Of a stretch of DNA of 64,000 nt, positions 35,299-47,524 are shown piece by piece. The DNA is from Leucaena leucocephala (lineage: Eukaryota; Streptophyta; Magnoliopsida; Fabales; Fabaceae): NCBI GenBank assembly GCA_037074615.1, contig CM073527.1, forward strand, positions 24,180,848 through 24,244,847, given 5' to 3'. The notes beneath the pieces are model-generated. The model saw only the letters and a program-made list of their open reading frames with translations, did no database searches and was not told the DNA's origin. The first letter of the stretch is position 1, and the number at the start of each line of letters is the position of its first letter. A program made the translations under genes and the position numbers.

Positions 35299-37678
35299 CT
35301 ATGCGACGAGGAAAGGCAAGACAGTGAGCATAAATGCCTCGTACGTGAAGGTTGCGGAACCAGAGTAAGATGTATCCTTCTCCTTAAACTTCTCGCTTAG
35401 ACCCTGCAACATGATTATACACAATTCGTTATGAAATCAACCCCTGTAATGACAAGACAATGATGGTTTTGGAATACACGACCAGGAATGTTCCATTTAG
35501 AGAACGCAGTAAAAAAATGCTCACTATTAAAATTAGTAACACGAGAGAAAAAGGTTAATTATTTTAAATTTTAAGTTTTTCTAATGTTCCTCCACGGAAA
35601 TGGTAACAAAAGAAAGAAAGAGAACTTGTTTCTACTTTCTAACAACAGCAATCAGGCAGCTCCACCTATAGGCTTCAAGCTGCCATTTTGTTTCTTTCCT
35701 TTACCATGCGGCCCTACTAATGCCAAAGCAATAGGGATATACGGTAAGCTAAAGTGTGGTAAAATTCATTCTTTCTTTTTGGCGAGCAAAACCCATTCTT
35801 ACCCTTGGAAGCCGATAACAGTGGTAAAATGTAATTTCATGGCAAAAACTAAGAAAATCATATTTCTAAGTGACTTGGGAGCTCACCTTCACAGTAAGAC
35901 AACACCTGGCATTAGCAAATCAGGAAATAGAAAAGTATCAGCACTAGAGGATTCGTTTTATGCAGTGCTTTTAATATGGCATTTAATAACAAATAAATAA
36001 AAAGCACAGCAATATATACTCAATGAAGTTGTCGTATTCTATAGCCTTGCTCTTCCCGCCAGTTTTGTCATACTTGGAGACGAGCAAGTCCAATACCGCC
36101 GGTGAAACTGCAAAACCCAAACTCAACAGAGCATCTCGCAACTCAGGCAAATCAATTCTGCCACTCCTGTCCATATCAAATCTCTCAAAAATACCCTGAT
36201 GTTAACGGCAAGTCAGAACATGTGCAAAAGAGTTTAAAACAGGAAAAACAATGGTCAAACAAATATGGACAAATAAGAAGTACCCTCCAGTTCTGCAGAC
36301 TGTAAAATAGAGCCGTAAATTCCTTGGGTCCTGCAATGAAATAGCCAGGATTCAACCACTGAGAAGATGAAAAGGTCAAGGAATTCCGATAATCAAAAAG
36401 TAGACAACACATCATGGAAGCTATCGGCAAGATTATAAATGATTGGTTGGTCTCAAGTCTTAACCATGCTAAAGGAGGACAAAAACATCTACTTTACAAA
36501 GGTAATAAATGAGTGGCACAGTTTAACTGCAGAGAACGAAGAAACGATAAATTCAATTCTTTGATTTTCATCACTTGATTGTCAGTATGTGTATTTAAAA
36601 CTGCTGATTAAGTTTAAATTAACATCTCAAAACAATCATTCAAATTCCGATTAACAAAAGGTAGACCCTACGGGATATGGCATCCACCGCACCAGATGGA
36701 TATGACAGTGGTCCCATAGAAATCACACCACTGAAGCGCGTAAAGTGATACCAAACCAGGGGGCCCTTTTCCAGTGACAAGAAAGAAACCAATAACGCGC
36801 AAAATTGGAAAGCACAGCGCATTTCGAACCCGATGAAATCAAAATGCTACATGAGAAACGAAGGGGCATTAATGTCATTTAGGAGCATGCTAATCCAATT
36901 AGGAATCGCCACACGAGCCCCGCGAGTTCGGACGAACGCAATGATATCCACCGGAAACCGTCTCTGCCGACGATCCATAGGCGGACAGGCCACACAATTC
37001 GGCATTGTTCGGTATTCGCCAAAGGAGTACTCTCCTTTCCTCCGGCTAAAACAGAACAAAACCTAACTACCTAAACCCAATTACAAAATAAAAATCTAAA
37101 CCCAATTACAAAATAAATTAAGGAAAATGAAGAGAAAGTTAGAACGCACCAATCTTCTTGGTGTTAGTGTTGGTAAAGTGATGCATTAGAAGATGAACAG
37201 TCCTCAAGCTGAAGCTCTGGTTATACGAAGAAAGCGCCCTCTGCATTTCCTTGTCATCGATCATCCCACTACCATCCTGATCCGCCAATTGGAAGCAGGC
37301 GATGACATTGGGATCCGTACCCGGAGGGAACATGGACGGCACCAGTGACGCGAAGGGACTCCCATACGGTGGCGTCGACGACGGCTGGTAACAAGCCCCA
37401 TATGAATGGGAATAATCCTTGGGGGGCTTACTGTGTTCGGAAGATGAAGAATGGGGGGCGGCGTACCGGCCATAAGGGCTGCTCTGGCCATGCGACGGCG
37501 GAGGTCCGCCGTATGTGTTCGCAGAGTAGTGTTGAGCAGGAGGTGGGACGCCGTAAGGATTGGCAGTCGGAGGTCCTCCGTACGGGTTGGCAGTAGCAGG
37601 TCCTCCGTATGGGTTGGCCGTGGGAGGAGCACTGTAGCCGTACCCGTACCCAGGAGGCGGGTTTGAATACCCAGACAT
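35299..37678 (-). CDS. Penta-EF-hand calcium-binding protein, CML49/CML50-like
   Basis: Calcium sensor of the ALG-2/PDCD6 (penta-EF-hand) family; plant members are annotated CML49/CML50. Five exons on the minus strand: 37678-37150, 36330-36284, 36195-36020, 35905-35887 (a 19-nt microexon coding CCLTVK), 35403-35299. All introns fit GT-AG and total 291 aa. The N-terminal 105 residues are Pro/Tyr/Gly-rich with tandem TANPYGGP-type decapeptides (residues about 20-46). Two canonical EF loops are seen: D133-QDGSGMIDDK-E144 and D199-MDRSGRIDLP-E210, each with all usual ligand positions. The C-terminal EKFKEKD and FTYEAFMLTVLPFLVA are family hallmarks. Its stop lies about 150 bp from the end of the recognisable TPR/DnaJ relic on the other strand. 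Confidence 0.93.
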
Positions 37679-38363
37679 GTTGACAGAAGAGGATTATCGC
37701 TGGTTCTTTGTTTCGGCCAGAAAATTGTGTGTATTATGTGCGCAAGCGCGCCCAGGAACCCAAGAAACTCGTCAGGACCTTGGGCAACCATCACTAATCC
37801 GCTCTTAGTTGGGATGGGCGAGAAAAAAGGGGCAATGCATGTTACAGGAAATAAATATTGTTTTAAATATAATATAATTTATTTACTTCAAAAAAATGTA
37901 TTAACTTTTAGTTTTTATCATCATTACTAGTATTAATCATCGAGCTTCATTGTACGCTTCATAATATTTTCCTTTTTCTTATAAAATACGAAAAAGCTTA
38001 CTCTACAGCATCCCTACCAGTTTTTTTTTTCTTTTGCCAACAATTACCAGTTATTACCCTACCATTTTTTTTTCTTTTGCCAACAATTACCAGTTATTAC
38101 AATTCAAGCATTTCTACCCCATGTTCCCAAACAAGTTGCTTATATGCAATAAACCGTTCCAAGTAGCATTATTACCCCATGTTCAACGGAAAAGCAAAAA
38201 CATACAAGAAACATAACGAGAAAGGCAGTGTCAAGCAAAAGGTCCCTGGAGATTCATACAGCCCATGGAATCACTCGCATGCGACACGTCCATTGACGAT
38301 AGCAGTAAGTAAATTCAGTACAAAGCAGACGGAGCAGTTAAAGAACTTCATAGAGAAGACAAC
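37679..38363. other. Intergenic: PEF upstream region and SFGH 3' flank
   Basis: Sequence above the penta-EF-hand start holds its leader and promoter. A short direct repeat of about 40 bp (ttttttttcttttgccaacaattaccagttatta, in part) occurs at about 38020-38059 and 38066-38098. No gene is seen. Confidence 0.5.
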
Positions 38364-41300
38364 TTAGGGAAGCCTAAGAGCTTGAGCATGGTGGCGGATG
38401 TGATCATCTATGAAGGTGGCAATAAAATAGTAAGAGTGATCGTAACCAGGTTGAAACCTCAAGAGCAGCGGCACATTGGCATTCCTGCAAGCCTCTTCAA
38501 ACTTGTGAGGCAGTAATTGATCCTCCTTCAAAAACTTGTCATCATTCCCCTGAAAGAACCAACAGTTCCACGTTATGATGTCACTTCAACTGAATTTTTA
38601 AGCACATCAATGTCAAATACAACCATTCCAATAAAACCCCCCAGATCTCTTCTACAAATATTAATCAAGTTTTTCTAAAACAAGATATCTAACCTGATCA
38701 ATCAAGATGGTGGCACGCACGTCATGGAACTTCTTTATTAGACAAGTGGCATCATAATCCTGCATTTTCAAAAAAAAAAAAAAAGGTTTAACCAAATATT
38801 TATGCTGCAGTGAGTATGTCAGATTCCCCTCTAAATTACCTCCCATTCAGATTTATTGCCGCCAAGATAATTTGTAAATGCCTTCTGTCCCCAAGCACAA
38901 TTTATAGGATTTGCAATGGGTGCAAAGGCAGAAGCTGACTGGAACAAGAAGGAAGAGGATAAATTAGAATGACGAAGATAGGTAATGTTCTTATCATGAC
39001 TATAGTTTCATTGTAAATGACACAATTTACTGAGTTCTAGCACATGCTAATGCATAAAAGTTTCTTGAGGTGTTAAGAGGATATTGTAAATGCAATATTC
39101 GGTGTGTAAAGAAGTTCTGCCATCAAATAGAAAAGAAAAATAACAAACTAAAAAACGGAACTTTTGAAATCCATTAATTCAAAATTTCGATGCATGAAAG
39201 CAGAGTTGAAGCTAGCCAGTGACATGAACAATAGCTAGAGAGACCTTCTCAGCCTTTCCTGCTGGTCTTTTCCCCTACAAAACAATGTTATCCTATGGAG
39301 CCATAGGCATCACAGAATGCAAGTTTCACTTTTTTCCTTTTTTCATTTCTTTTTTTCCTATTAACATTCAAATCACAAGTTAGAAGTTAGGACTTAAAAC
39401 CACCAAGTGCTTATCATCCTCCTAAAAAGCATGCTTCCCTTCTGTAATGACACATTATATCCCACGCATCTATAAACAGAGAATTCCAAATTGCACAGAA
39501 AGTGATGCCACCCTAAAAATATAATGAAAGCTGATCCACTATCTTATAGCACCAGGTCAGTAACATTTAATCATGTCCCTCAACCAGTATAAAGCAAGAG
39601 AAGTGGTGCAGCAGCGCCCACCAACCCCCGCCCCCTCCAAAAAAAAAAACCCAACACATTAGCCCCAAAAGACCTTTGTCGGCCATTTGAACATGTCACT
39701 CTTTATTATTATTATTATTATTATTATTATTCCTCTTATGTGTCATTTTATTTTGTTTTAAATTAAAACCATGAGCTTGCAGTTGCATAATCATCTATAC
39801 CTTATATTTATTCAGATTTTTCAGGTAGATTGTTAAAGCACCATGTCCGCCCATAGAATGACCAAATATAGAAGCAGTTGAAGCGTCAAGCTGTGGAAAA
39901 TTATCAGTTAAAAGTTCTGGCAGTTCCTTGACAACATAGTCATACATGCGCCAATTCTTCCACTTCTCTTGTGTGGCATTGACATAAAATCCAGCACCTG
40001 TTCAAGAATGTGTATATGCATAGTTGCATACACATGAAATTAGCATATATTATCCATATATAAATAATGCATACACAATAACAATTCTCAACTTGCAACT
40101 GAGATATCTTCTGTGAACATCAACCCAGAAAAAAAAATCTTCCTTAAACAACAAAAAGAAGATGATGAAGGAAAGGGGTAAACAATTTTTCTGAAGTGAT
40201 CTTAGCATACCTACACCAAAGTCCCAGCTGTCAGCTTCTCCTTCCACATTTAGGCCTCCTGGATTACGAAGTAAAAAATCAGAACAAAGCTGCATGTTTA
40301 GGCCTCCTTACACAAAGGGCCAGTTTCCCGTTAAGCAGTTTGCAATATTAGTTTTCATTCAGGCAGACGTCATCTGAGAACTATAGTTTTAAACTTCCAA
40401 AACAGAATTTCTCTCTCTTTTCTTTTGTCCTAGAAAAACCTTACTTTTCTGAAGGAATACGTAATACACAAGAGGCCTGATCCAAATTACACTGCTCTAT
40501 GATCATAATTCACTTTTCTCCAAAGGTAAAATAACATATATGCAATGTAATAGCACACCTCTTCATAAAGGGCCACAAACTTCAGCAAGACTATGCAAGC
40601 CCAAAAAAAAACAAAGAAAACTTCGGCACTTTGAATATAACATTAAAATATACCCAGTAAGGCAAGAAGGTCTAACAATCTCAAATAGAACATAAATCAC
40701 TTGTTATGCACAAAACTAAAGCATTGCTTCATTACCATGTTGCTCAGCTCAAAATTGAACGGTTTGAGTTGCTGTTAACTTACTTGGAGATGTATCCGGG
40801 GCAATCAAAGCAATACCCTCATTTGAAGCAGCACGCTGAGCTCCAGACTTAATTATAAAATTCTCATCTGAGCAAGTGAGACCGGACAGCCAATAGAGTA
40901 CCTTTACACATTGAAACCAGAAACTTTGAAGTTTGAATCGTCATATATCAAATAGGCCCAAATCGGCATACGGGTAAAAGAAGTGATGCATAAATTGCTG
41001 AGAATTTCATGCACGAAGTGTTGACTTCAAAACACCGTCGGATCAATATATTGTAGACACCACAATAACAGGAATCGTTCGTGATTGATTTCTCTAAAAA
41101 TAGAGGATACACTCCGTTTTCGACTGTGAGGTAATCTGAAACTTAATTTCATACGGCTTCAAATTTATCACTACCTCCAGTCCTACATATAAGACCTCGC
41201 TTGTAGTGGAGGGAGTAATTCATTATTTGACTTGAAAGTTTTGCCGGGATGAAAACAGAAGAGTAAATGTGGAATCTGGAATGAGAAAATCGAGAACTTA

Positions 41301-41448
41301 CAGGGAATTTGTGCGAAGATGAAGGAGAAGGTGGGAAGTAAATGTGGAAAGTCATGGAGCAGCCGACGGTAGGGCTAAAATGTTTAAACCTCTTGTTGTA
41401 ACCACCAAACATCTTCGAGCTGCTGATTTCTGTGGGCTTGGTTTCCAT
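38364..41448 (-). CDS. SFGH: S-formylglutathione hydrolase
   Basis: Serine hydrolase (esterase D family) that converts S-formylglutathione to glutathione and formate, the second step of glutathione-dependent formaldehyde detoxification in the cytosol. Seven exons (minus strand): 41448-41302, 40901-40784, 40258-40211, 39997-39801, 38938-38840, 38759-38694, 38549-38364; GT-AG boundaries and frame give 286 aa, the normal length. Motifs: FGGYNKRFKHFSPT near the start, LYWLSGLTC, the nucleophile elbow FGHSMGGHGA with Ser152, CAWGQKAF, ATILIDQG, and YDHSYYF providing the probable catalytic His. An intronic (TTA)n tract lies at 39702-39731 and a Stowaway-like remnant sits in intron 1. Expected to be constitutively expressed; no unusual regulatory signal was seen. 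Confidence 0.95.
39702..39731. repeat. (TTA)n microsatellite in an SFGH intron
   Basis: About ten tandem TTA/ATT units inside intron 4 of the S-formylglutathione hydrolase gene. Confidence 0.85.
41172..41216. mobile_element. Deletion remnant of a Stowaway-like MITE
   Basis: ta|cctccagtcctacatataag on the left and gtggagggag|ta on the right are recognisable Stowaway termini joined with almost no interior, flanked by TA. It lies in intron 1 of the S-formylglutathione hydrolase gene. Confidence 0.5.
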
Positions 41449-42101
41449 CTTTCTCTGGTCAGGTATCTCCCTATCTACAAACTGCGATGTTGCTCTTCAC
41501 TCTTCTGAAGATTTGTTTGCGTTTTTGCTTCGAGAACGATCCTCGTGTATCGACCTCATCACGAACAAATCACAGTCACTTTTTAAATTAAAATAAAACG
41601 TAATTTAATATTTTATTTTAATTTAAATAGTTTGTACGAGAGATAAATTAAATTAAAGTGTTATATAACTAAAAATTACCTATTAACTAAATCTTACATT
41701 TCGAAAGGTCAAGGAGTATAACATTTCATAAAAGTGATTTTTTTCATTAAAAAAAATTAAACAAGCTACTAATTTATTATTAAAAAAATACTCAAAACAA
41801 AACTTTAAAAAAAATCAATCCTTTAATCTTTCAATTATCAATTCATTTCGTTTACTATGAATCAGTATGACTTACTGAATTTCTCCCGACTAAGTATTTT
41901 ATCTTTTTTATGTTTTATATTATTATCTTTATTAACTCTGACTCATCTTACGGGGCAAAATTTTGCGTCCAGGTCAGCTCCAAGCGGTGCTTTTATTTCC
42001 TCCTTCTTCGGCTTAACAGAAACCCAGGCTCATCTGATGCCCCACCACTGATACGTCCGGCGTCGGCAGCTTCATTGTGACAATATCTGGTCGGAGAAGA
42101 C
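41449..42101. other. Intergenic: SFGH upstream region
   Basis: AT-rich; contains the SFGH leader and promoter region. No other feature seen. Confidence 0.45.
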
Positions 42102-42309
42102 ATGGAAGGGGCATCGTGGGCTGACCAGTGGGATAATGACCCAGACCAGTGGCCGTCGACGCCACCACCACAACGCAAAAGGTCGTAGAGGGACATGAAA
42201 AGATCAATGTTGTCGCCAAAACTGGCTTGTCCAAGTTGAGGGATGGTACCTCTCCGTCAGCCTCAATTGGATCAAGGCCAAATGCAACAAAACCTCCAAC
42301 AAATCCTGA
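42102..42309 (+). pseudogene. Small basic plant protein gene, frameshifted
   Basis: From ATG 42102 the frame reads MEGASWADQWDNDPDQWPST and stops at TAG 42186-42188. The next frame then reads VVEGHEKINVVAKTGLSKLR, and a third frame carries VSLNWIKAKCNKTSNKS with TGA at 42307-42309. Joined in this order the three pieces resemble a family of small plant proteins starting MEG-SWADQWD and ending in a WIK-K-K-basic tail, so two indels probably inactivated it. I do not know a function. Alternatively the frames could be joined by introns, but no GT-AG pairs fit in such short distances. Confidence 0.5.
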
Positions 42310-45120
42310 TCATTCTATTGGGTTTTGTTCTTTAATTTCCCTGTAACATATTTGTCATATGGGTTTTGCTTTCTTCTCTTTCTCCCTCTTATGTATTCAT
42401 TCATTCTCCCTCTTATGAAACGTATGCTATTATGCATCACTATCAATCGTAAATCTCAGTCCAAGTTCTTGAACAAATTAATACGATGCTTCTCAACCTG
42501 AGTATTGATTAATCTGTTCTTGTTTGAATTCAGAGAAAGCAAGTTTCACAAGCTCACTTGGTACAAATGCAATAATCAGGTTGAGGAGCCTCGCATTAAT
42601 TTGTTCAAGAACTTGGGCTGAGATTTCCGATTGATGGTGATGCATAATAGCATATGTTTCACGAGTCCACATGATAAATGCTCGACCCTTCTAATATGAG
42701 GAGATTTTTTGTATCCACGAGACCATGTAAGTGATGGATGGAATCAAAACATTGGCATGCATGGCTTCTATTCCCATCATCAACACCCAACAAATGATGT
42801 GGATAATCAAACTGAGCTCTTGAGCTAAAACTAATAAATTGCAAATACAGTCTAATACAATCTTAAGCTGAATCATAATCTCTGTCCCTGCTACGTAAAA
42901 TTAGTACACACACATAAAAGAATCACAATTTAGAAACATTACAACTCCCTCAATTTAAAATAATACGACAGTTTTAGGAAGTGCAATGAGATTCCTTCTT
43001 TTAAAAAACAAAATACTCTTAAAGGGTATTAGAAATTAAGAAGCCATATATCGTTGTGTTATTAATGATTGACCTATGCTGTTGCATGAGTGGTAGATAT
43101 GGAAAAAGAATAAGTATTTTTTTAATTAATTATTTTTGCTTCTTAGGGTCAATTAATTAAGAATATCTCATAATTTTGAAGAGACGTGCAATATAATAGT
43201 CTAAAAATCTAAGAAATATTTAATGCTCAAGCTGGTTAGAGAGACTTTTAAGTTATGGTATATCAAGGGAATGAACCCACGTGTTATGAAAAACGAGGCC
43301 GAAGCCATCCACTCCGCAAATAAGACGAGCTTACGGTAGGCACCGCAATGAACATTCAATGCAAGCATTTAAAGGATACAATTAAGGTAATTCAATGAAG
43401 TTGAATATGACAATCAAATTTACCATTTTTTGTCCAACCATATTCTAAATACATAAAACTATACATGATGCGTATGGGAAAAATACGTATGTATTTAATT
43501 TTTTCCATATTTAAATTTATTTATTTATTTAACGTGCCTTTTTTTCCGAGCAAATAAAGAAACAATGAAGTTTTTTCATCCGCTGCTTATATCATACACT
43601 ACCTGGTCATTTGTTATTAACATTTTTAATTTAATTTAAAATTTAAAATCCATTTTTTTCACTTATTTGTTAGTTTGATAAACATGAACAATTTAGAAAT
43701 AACTAATATGTAAATTTCTATAATTTTATCCCTTTTTTAATCAAGTTATTATAGTTTTTCCCTTTTTATGAGATATTTATAGGTTTTCTCTACTATATCT
43801 ATGTATCGGTTATTATATTCATGATATGTTAATTTATAAGAAGAATGACGTTAGCACCTAATGAGAGGCACCCATAATACAGTTGGATTAATTTAGTTAT
43901 ATGAATATAAATAAAATTAAATCAAAATTAATTAAATTATAGATTATATATGTAAGGACATGTTTATGGGCATTCTACCAAGAAAATATGTTTATGAGCA
44001 CAATAATTTTTTTAGTTTTATTTTGATAATAAATAAATTTTATTCTAGCATAGGACTAATGTCTAAAAACTATAAGAGTAAGATAAAAAATTATAGAAAT
44101 TGAATTAGAGGGGCATACAAATTGATTTCTCTAAATTTTTTAACAAGTGACGATGTTTAAAAGTGAAAATGAATGCCAGCAGAAACTTCATAATAATGTG
44201 GAGGACATGTCAAATCATGCATGCATGAGATATAAAAGACATTAAAGATTTGAAATAGATGGGGGGGGGGGTGTTATTGAATTGATGGAATGGAAAATAG
44301 AAATTAGAAAGGAAGGGGGAAGGGGGAAGGTGGAGATGGGGCATCATAAAAGACACATGGAAGCAAGAAACAAAGTCATCCAATATTAATGACCGTTGGG
44401 GAGGTTGGCAACACCACTTAACCTTTAATTCTTCCACCTTCTGGGACCTCTCAACTCAACCGCACTGCCCCTTCTCATTCTCTCTTCTTCCTTCCTTTCC
44501 CCCCCCCCCCCCTTTGCTTCGGCTTTCCCTCCAATTAATGGAGTCTATTAGTACTAAATTAACAAGGCTAGGGATTGCTTTGCCTTGCGGGCTTTCTAAC
44601 TCACCTAAAACCAACCCTTTCATTGTTTTTAATACTGCATAACTTGGTAATTTCCCACACGAAACTTTCTTTTTTCTTATTGGTGGACGAGTCCTACTTT
44701 TTTGTTTCTATGATTTTTTTATTCCAATATTCTGCTGTGATTTATGGTTGGTTGGAGGATGAACGACTCTGGGCGGAGAAAATATAGTTGCATTTCAAGT
44801 TTTTTGTTTTTTTATTTTGTTTTCTCTCTCGCTTTGACGTGTGCTTCTTGGAAACTCGGAAAATAAAGAACGGTCTGCTTTAATTCCCTCCGTAACTTCT
44901 TGATTATACTGCTAAAATTTAGGGAGGTGGAAGCTTCGCTTCTTTGGTCGCAAATTCTGGAAAGGAAGACGAAATATTAGCTGGGTGTTGGTCAAGCAAT
45001 ATCTACCCATAAGATTTGATTGTCGCGGCGTCTCCAGGCAATAGAAACTTGCGGCCAAAAGAAAACGAAAAAAATTCAGTAGTTGGGTTTGCAGAAAGCG
45101 AAAGGTCTCTCATACCAGGC
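42310..45120. other. Intergenic region upstream of the GPDH gene
   Basis: AT-rich. Contains a G run at 44262-44272, a C run at about 44500-44512, and a Stowaway-like end (ctccctcaatttaaaataatacg) at about 42950 without a clear partner. No supported gene. Confidence 0.45.
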
Positions 45121-45129
45121 TATATAAGC
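45120..45129 (+). promoter_or_regulatory. TATA box of the GPDH gene
   Basis: ctatataagc lies about 120 bp upstream of the start codon at 45242. Confidence 0.6.
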
Positions 45130-45241
45130 AGCAGAAAAAACATGGATTAGACGCCAAAAGGAAGGAAAAAAGCACCGTTCAGTTCAATCCTTGTTTGTTG
45201 CACTTAAATCCCTCGTGCAGATCCGGGTGGGAAGAAGCATA

Positions 45242-47524
45242 ATGGGGGTTGTTCATCATGCATACTCAAACGGATCTGTCCAGAATTGTAATGGGTTGGA
45301 AGAGAAACTCGATGATCTTCGAGCGCTTCTTGGGAAAGCTAATGGCGATCCTCTGAGAATTGTGAGTGTTGGAGCTGGTGCTTGGGGAAGTGTATTTGCT
45401 GCTCTGCTTCAGGATACGTACGGCCAACTCCGGGATAAGGTACAAATCCGGATATGGCGAAGAGCGGGAAGAGCAGTGGATAGAACCACGGCAGAGCATC
45501 TGTTTGAAGTCATAAACTCGAGGGAAGATGTTCTGAGGAGGTTGATCCGACGATGTGCTTATCTGAAATATGTTGAGGCGAGACTTGGAGATAGGACTCT
45601 TTTTGCTGATGAAATTTTGAAGGATGGGTTTTGCTTCAATATGATTGATACGCCACTTTGTCCCTTGAAAGTCGTCACCAACTTGCAGGAAGCCGTTTGG
45701 GATGCTGATATAGTAGTCAATGGCTTGCCTTCCACCGAAACTAGAGAGATTTTTGAAGACATTAGCAAGTATTGGAAGGAGAGAATCACAATGCCTATTA
45801 TAATATCGTTATCCAAGGGCATAGAGGCAGCTTTGGAGCCTTTACCCCATATTATAACTCCTACAAAGATGATTAATCAAGCGAGTAAGATTTCTCCTCT
45901 TCTTTATCTACGAATTATCCTTTCTCCATAATTATGTCCCCCACGCCTTTGCTAAGATAGAATCATCATAAACCGAATAATTGAAACTGAGAACACTCAT
46001 CTTTTTAATTTTCTTCTTTCTTTCAATGAATTATTGGAGCAAGTGACATCATATTAAGCTCACATCCGAAAGATGTCAAGAATCAGTCCTTTTCTTACGA
46101 TATTCTTTGTAGTTGATGAACTACTCGCATGATTTTCTTAGAAGTTCTAACAGAGTGCTGATCTTTCTTGTGAAACTGATCAAACTTGTGGCTGTGCTAA
46201 ACTCAATCTCTATAATTGTAAAATGTGCTCATTTTACGGGAAATTGTCTGGTCATATTCATGCCCAAGGAATATCGCGGATAGACTGTTTGGATATGGAA
46301 GCTAGTTTATTAGTGCTATGATCAATTTTTTTATACCCAGAAAGGGAAATTAAATCAGCACAGCATTATCTTTTCCATCACATTGTATATTGCCATATTT
46401 CCCTTTCTTAATACCCCGGCCATTATCTTTCATTCTCAAATGTTTTCTATGGATACTTGATTGATAGCGGGAGTGCCTATGGAGAACATACTTTATCTTG
46501 GTGGTCCAAACATCGCCTCAGAAATCTACAACAAAGAGTACGCGAATGCTCGAATATGTGGAGCTGAGAAATGGAGGAAACCTCTTGCTAGGTTCCTACG
46601 ACAACCTCAATTCATTGTGTGGGACAACAGTGACCTCATCACACATGAAGTCATGGGTGGCTTGAAGAATGTCTACGCAATCGGAGCCGGTAACTTAAGC
46701 ATCAAACTAGTCTTTTCTAGCTTTTCGGCTGATGTGTGAAACTTGCAATTCAGTGCTCACAAAAGATCTCTTGGTTAACAGCACAACACTTGGTTTCTGA
46801 TGTTAGGAATGGTAGCAGCACTTACCAATGAGAGCGCTACCAGCAAATCAGTGTACTTCGCACATTGCACATCAGAGATGATATTTATAACTCACTTGTT
46901 GGCTGAGGAACCCGAGAAACTAGCAGGGCCATTGTTGGCCGACACTTATGTAACCTTGTTGAAGGGTCGCAATGCCTGGTACGGTCAAATGTTGGCCAAG
47001 GGTGAACTCAGACCAGACATGGGAGATAGCATTACTGGCAAAGGAATGATTCAGGTGTGTTTTGTGATTTCATTGCTTCTTCCTAGTTCGAGAACTTGAA
47101 ATGGTCTTTGGCGTTCTCAATGTTGTTTCTACTTTGAACAGGGTGTATCAGCAGTGGAGGCATTCTTTCAACTCTTGAGTCAATCGAGCCTGAATGTGTT
47201 GCATCCTGAGGAAAACAAGCCGGTTGCTCCAGTGGAACTCTGCCCTATCTTAAAAACACTGTATAAAATACTGATATTAAGGTGATTTTTCTGCAATCTA
47301 TAACTGTAGAAGTCTTGTTTTGTCTTCGTTGTGATAGAGCTGGGGTTTAAGTGATGAGTGTCGGATTTGTCAGGGAAGAGTCATCGCAAGCAATTCTGGA
47401 AGCTCTGAGGGATGAGAATTTAAATGACCCACGTGAACGCATTGAGATTGCACAGAGCCATTATTTCTACAGGCCTTCTCTTCTAGGGCAACCGCCAGCC
47501 AGCGAGCGTTTGATCTTCCAATAG
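45242..47524 (+). CDS. GPDHC1: Glycerol-3-phosphate dehydrogenase [NAD+], cytosolic (GPDHc-like)
   Basis: Catalyses NADH-dependent reduction of dihydroxyacetone phosphate to glycerol-3-phosphate (reversible), feeding glycerolipid synthesis and redox shuttling. Five exons: 45242-45884, 46468-46689, 46807-47054, 47142-47281, 47374-47524; GT-AG, 467 aa, normal for the plant cytosolic form. The Rossmann motif VGAGAWGS is at residues 43-50; LGGPNIASEIYNKEYANARI, THEVMGGLKNVYAIGAG and TNESATSKS carry the substrate-binding and catalytic region. The only in-frame ATG near the 5' end is 45242; the frame is open further upstream but lacks an ATG after the TATA box. No plastid transit peptide is visible. 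An AATAAA signal follows at 47603-47608. The C-terminus runs on past the usual LLGQP to ASERLIFQ. Confidence 0.95.

Noticed and set aside
35584..36000. 138-residue plus-strand open frame
   Set aside because: Covers introns and the microexon of the penta-EF-hand gene on the opposite strand; no similarity.
37261..37794. 177-residue minus-strand frame rich in Arg/Leu/Thr
   Set aside because: Shadow frame of the repetitive first exon of the penta-EF-hand gene.
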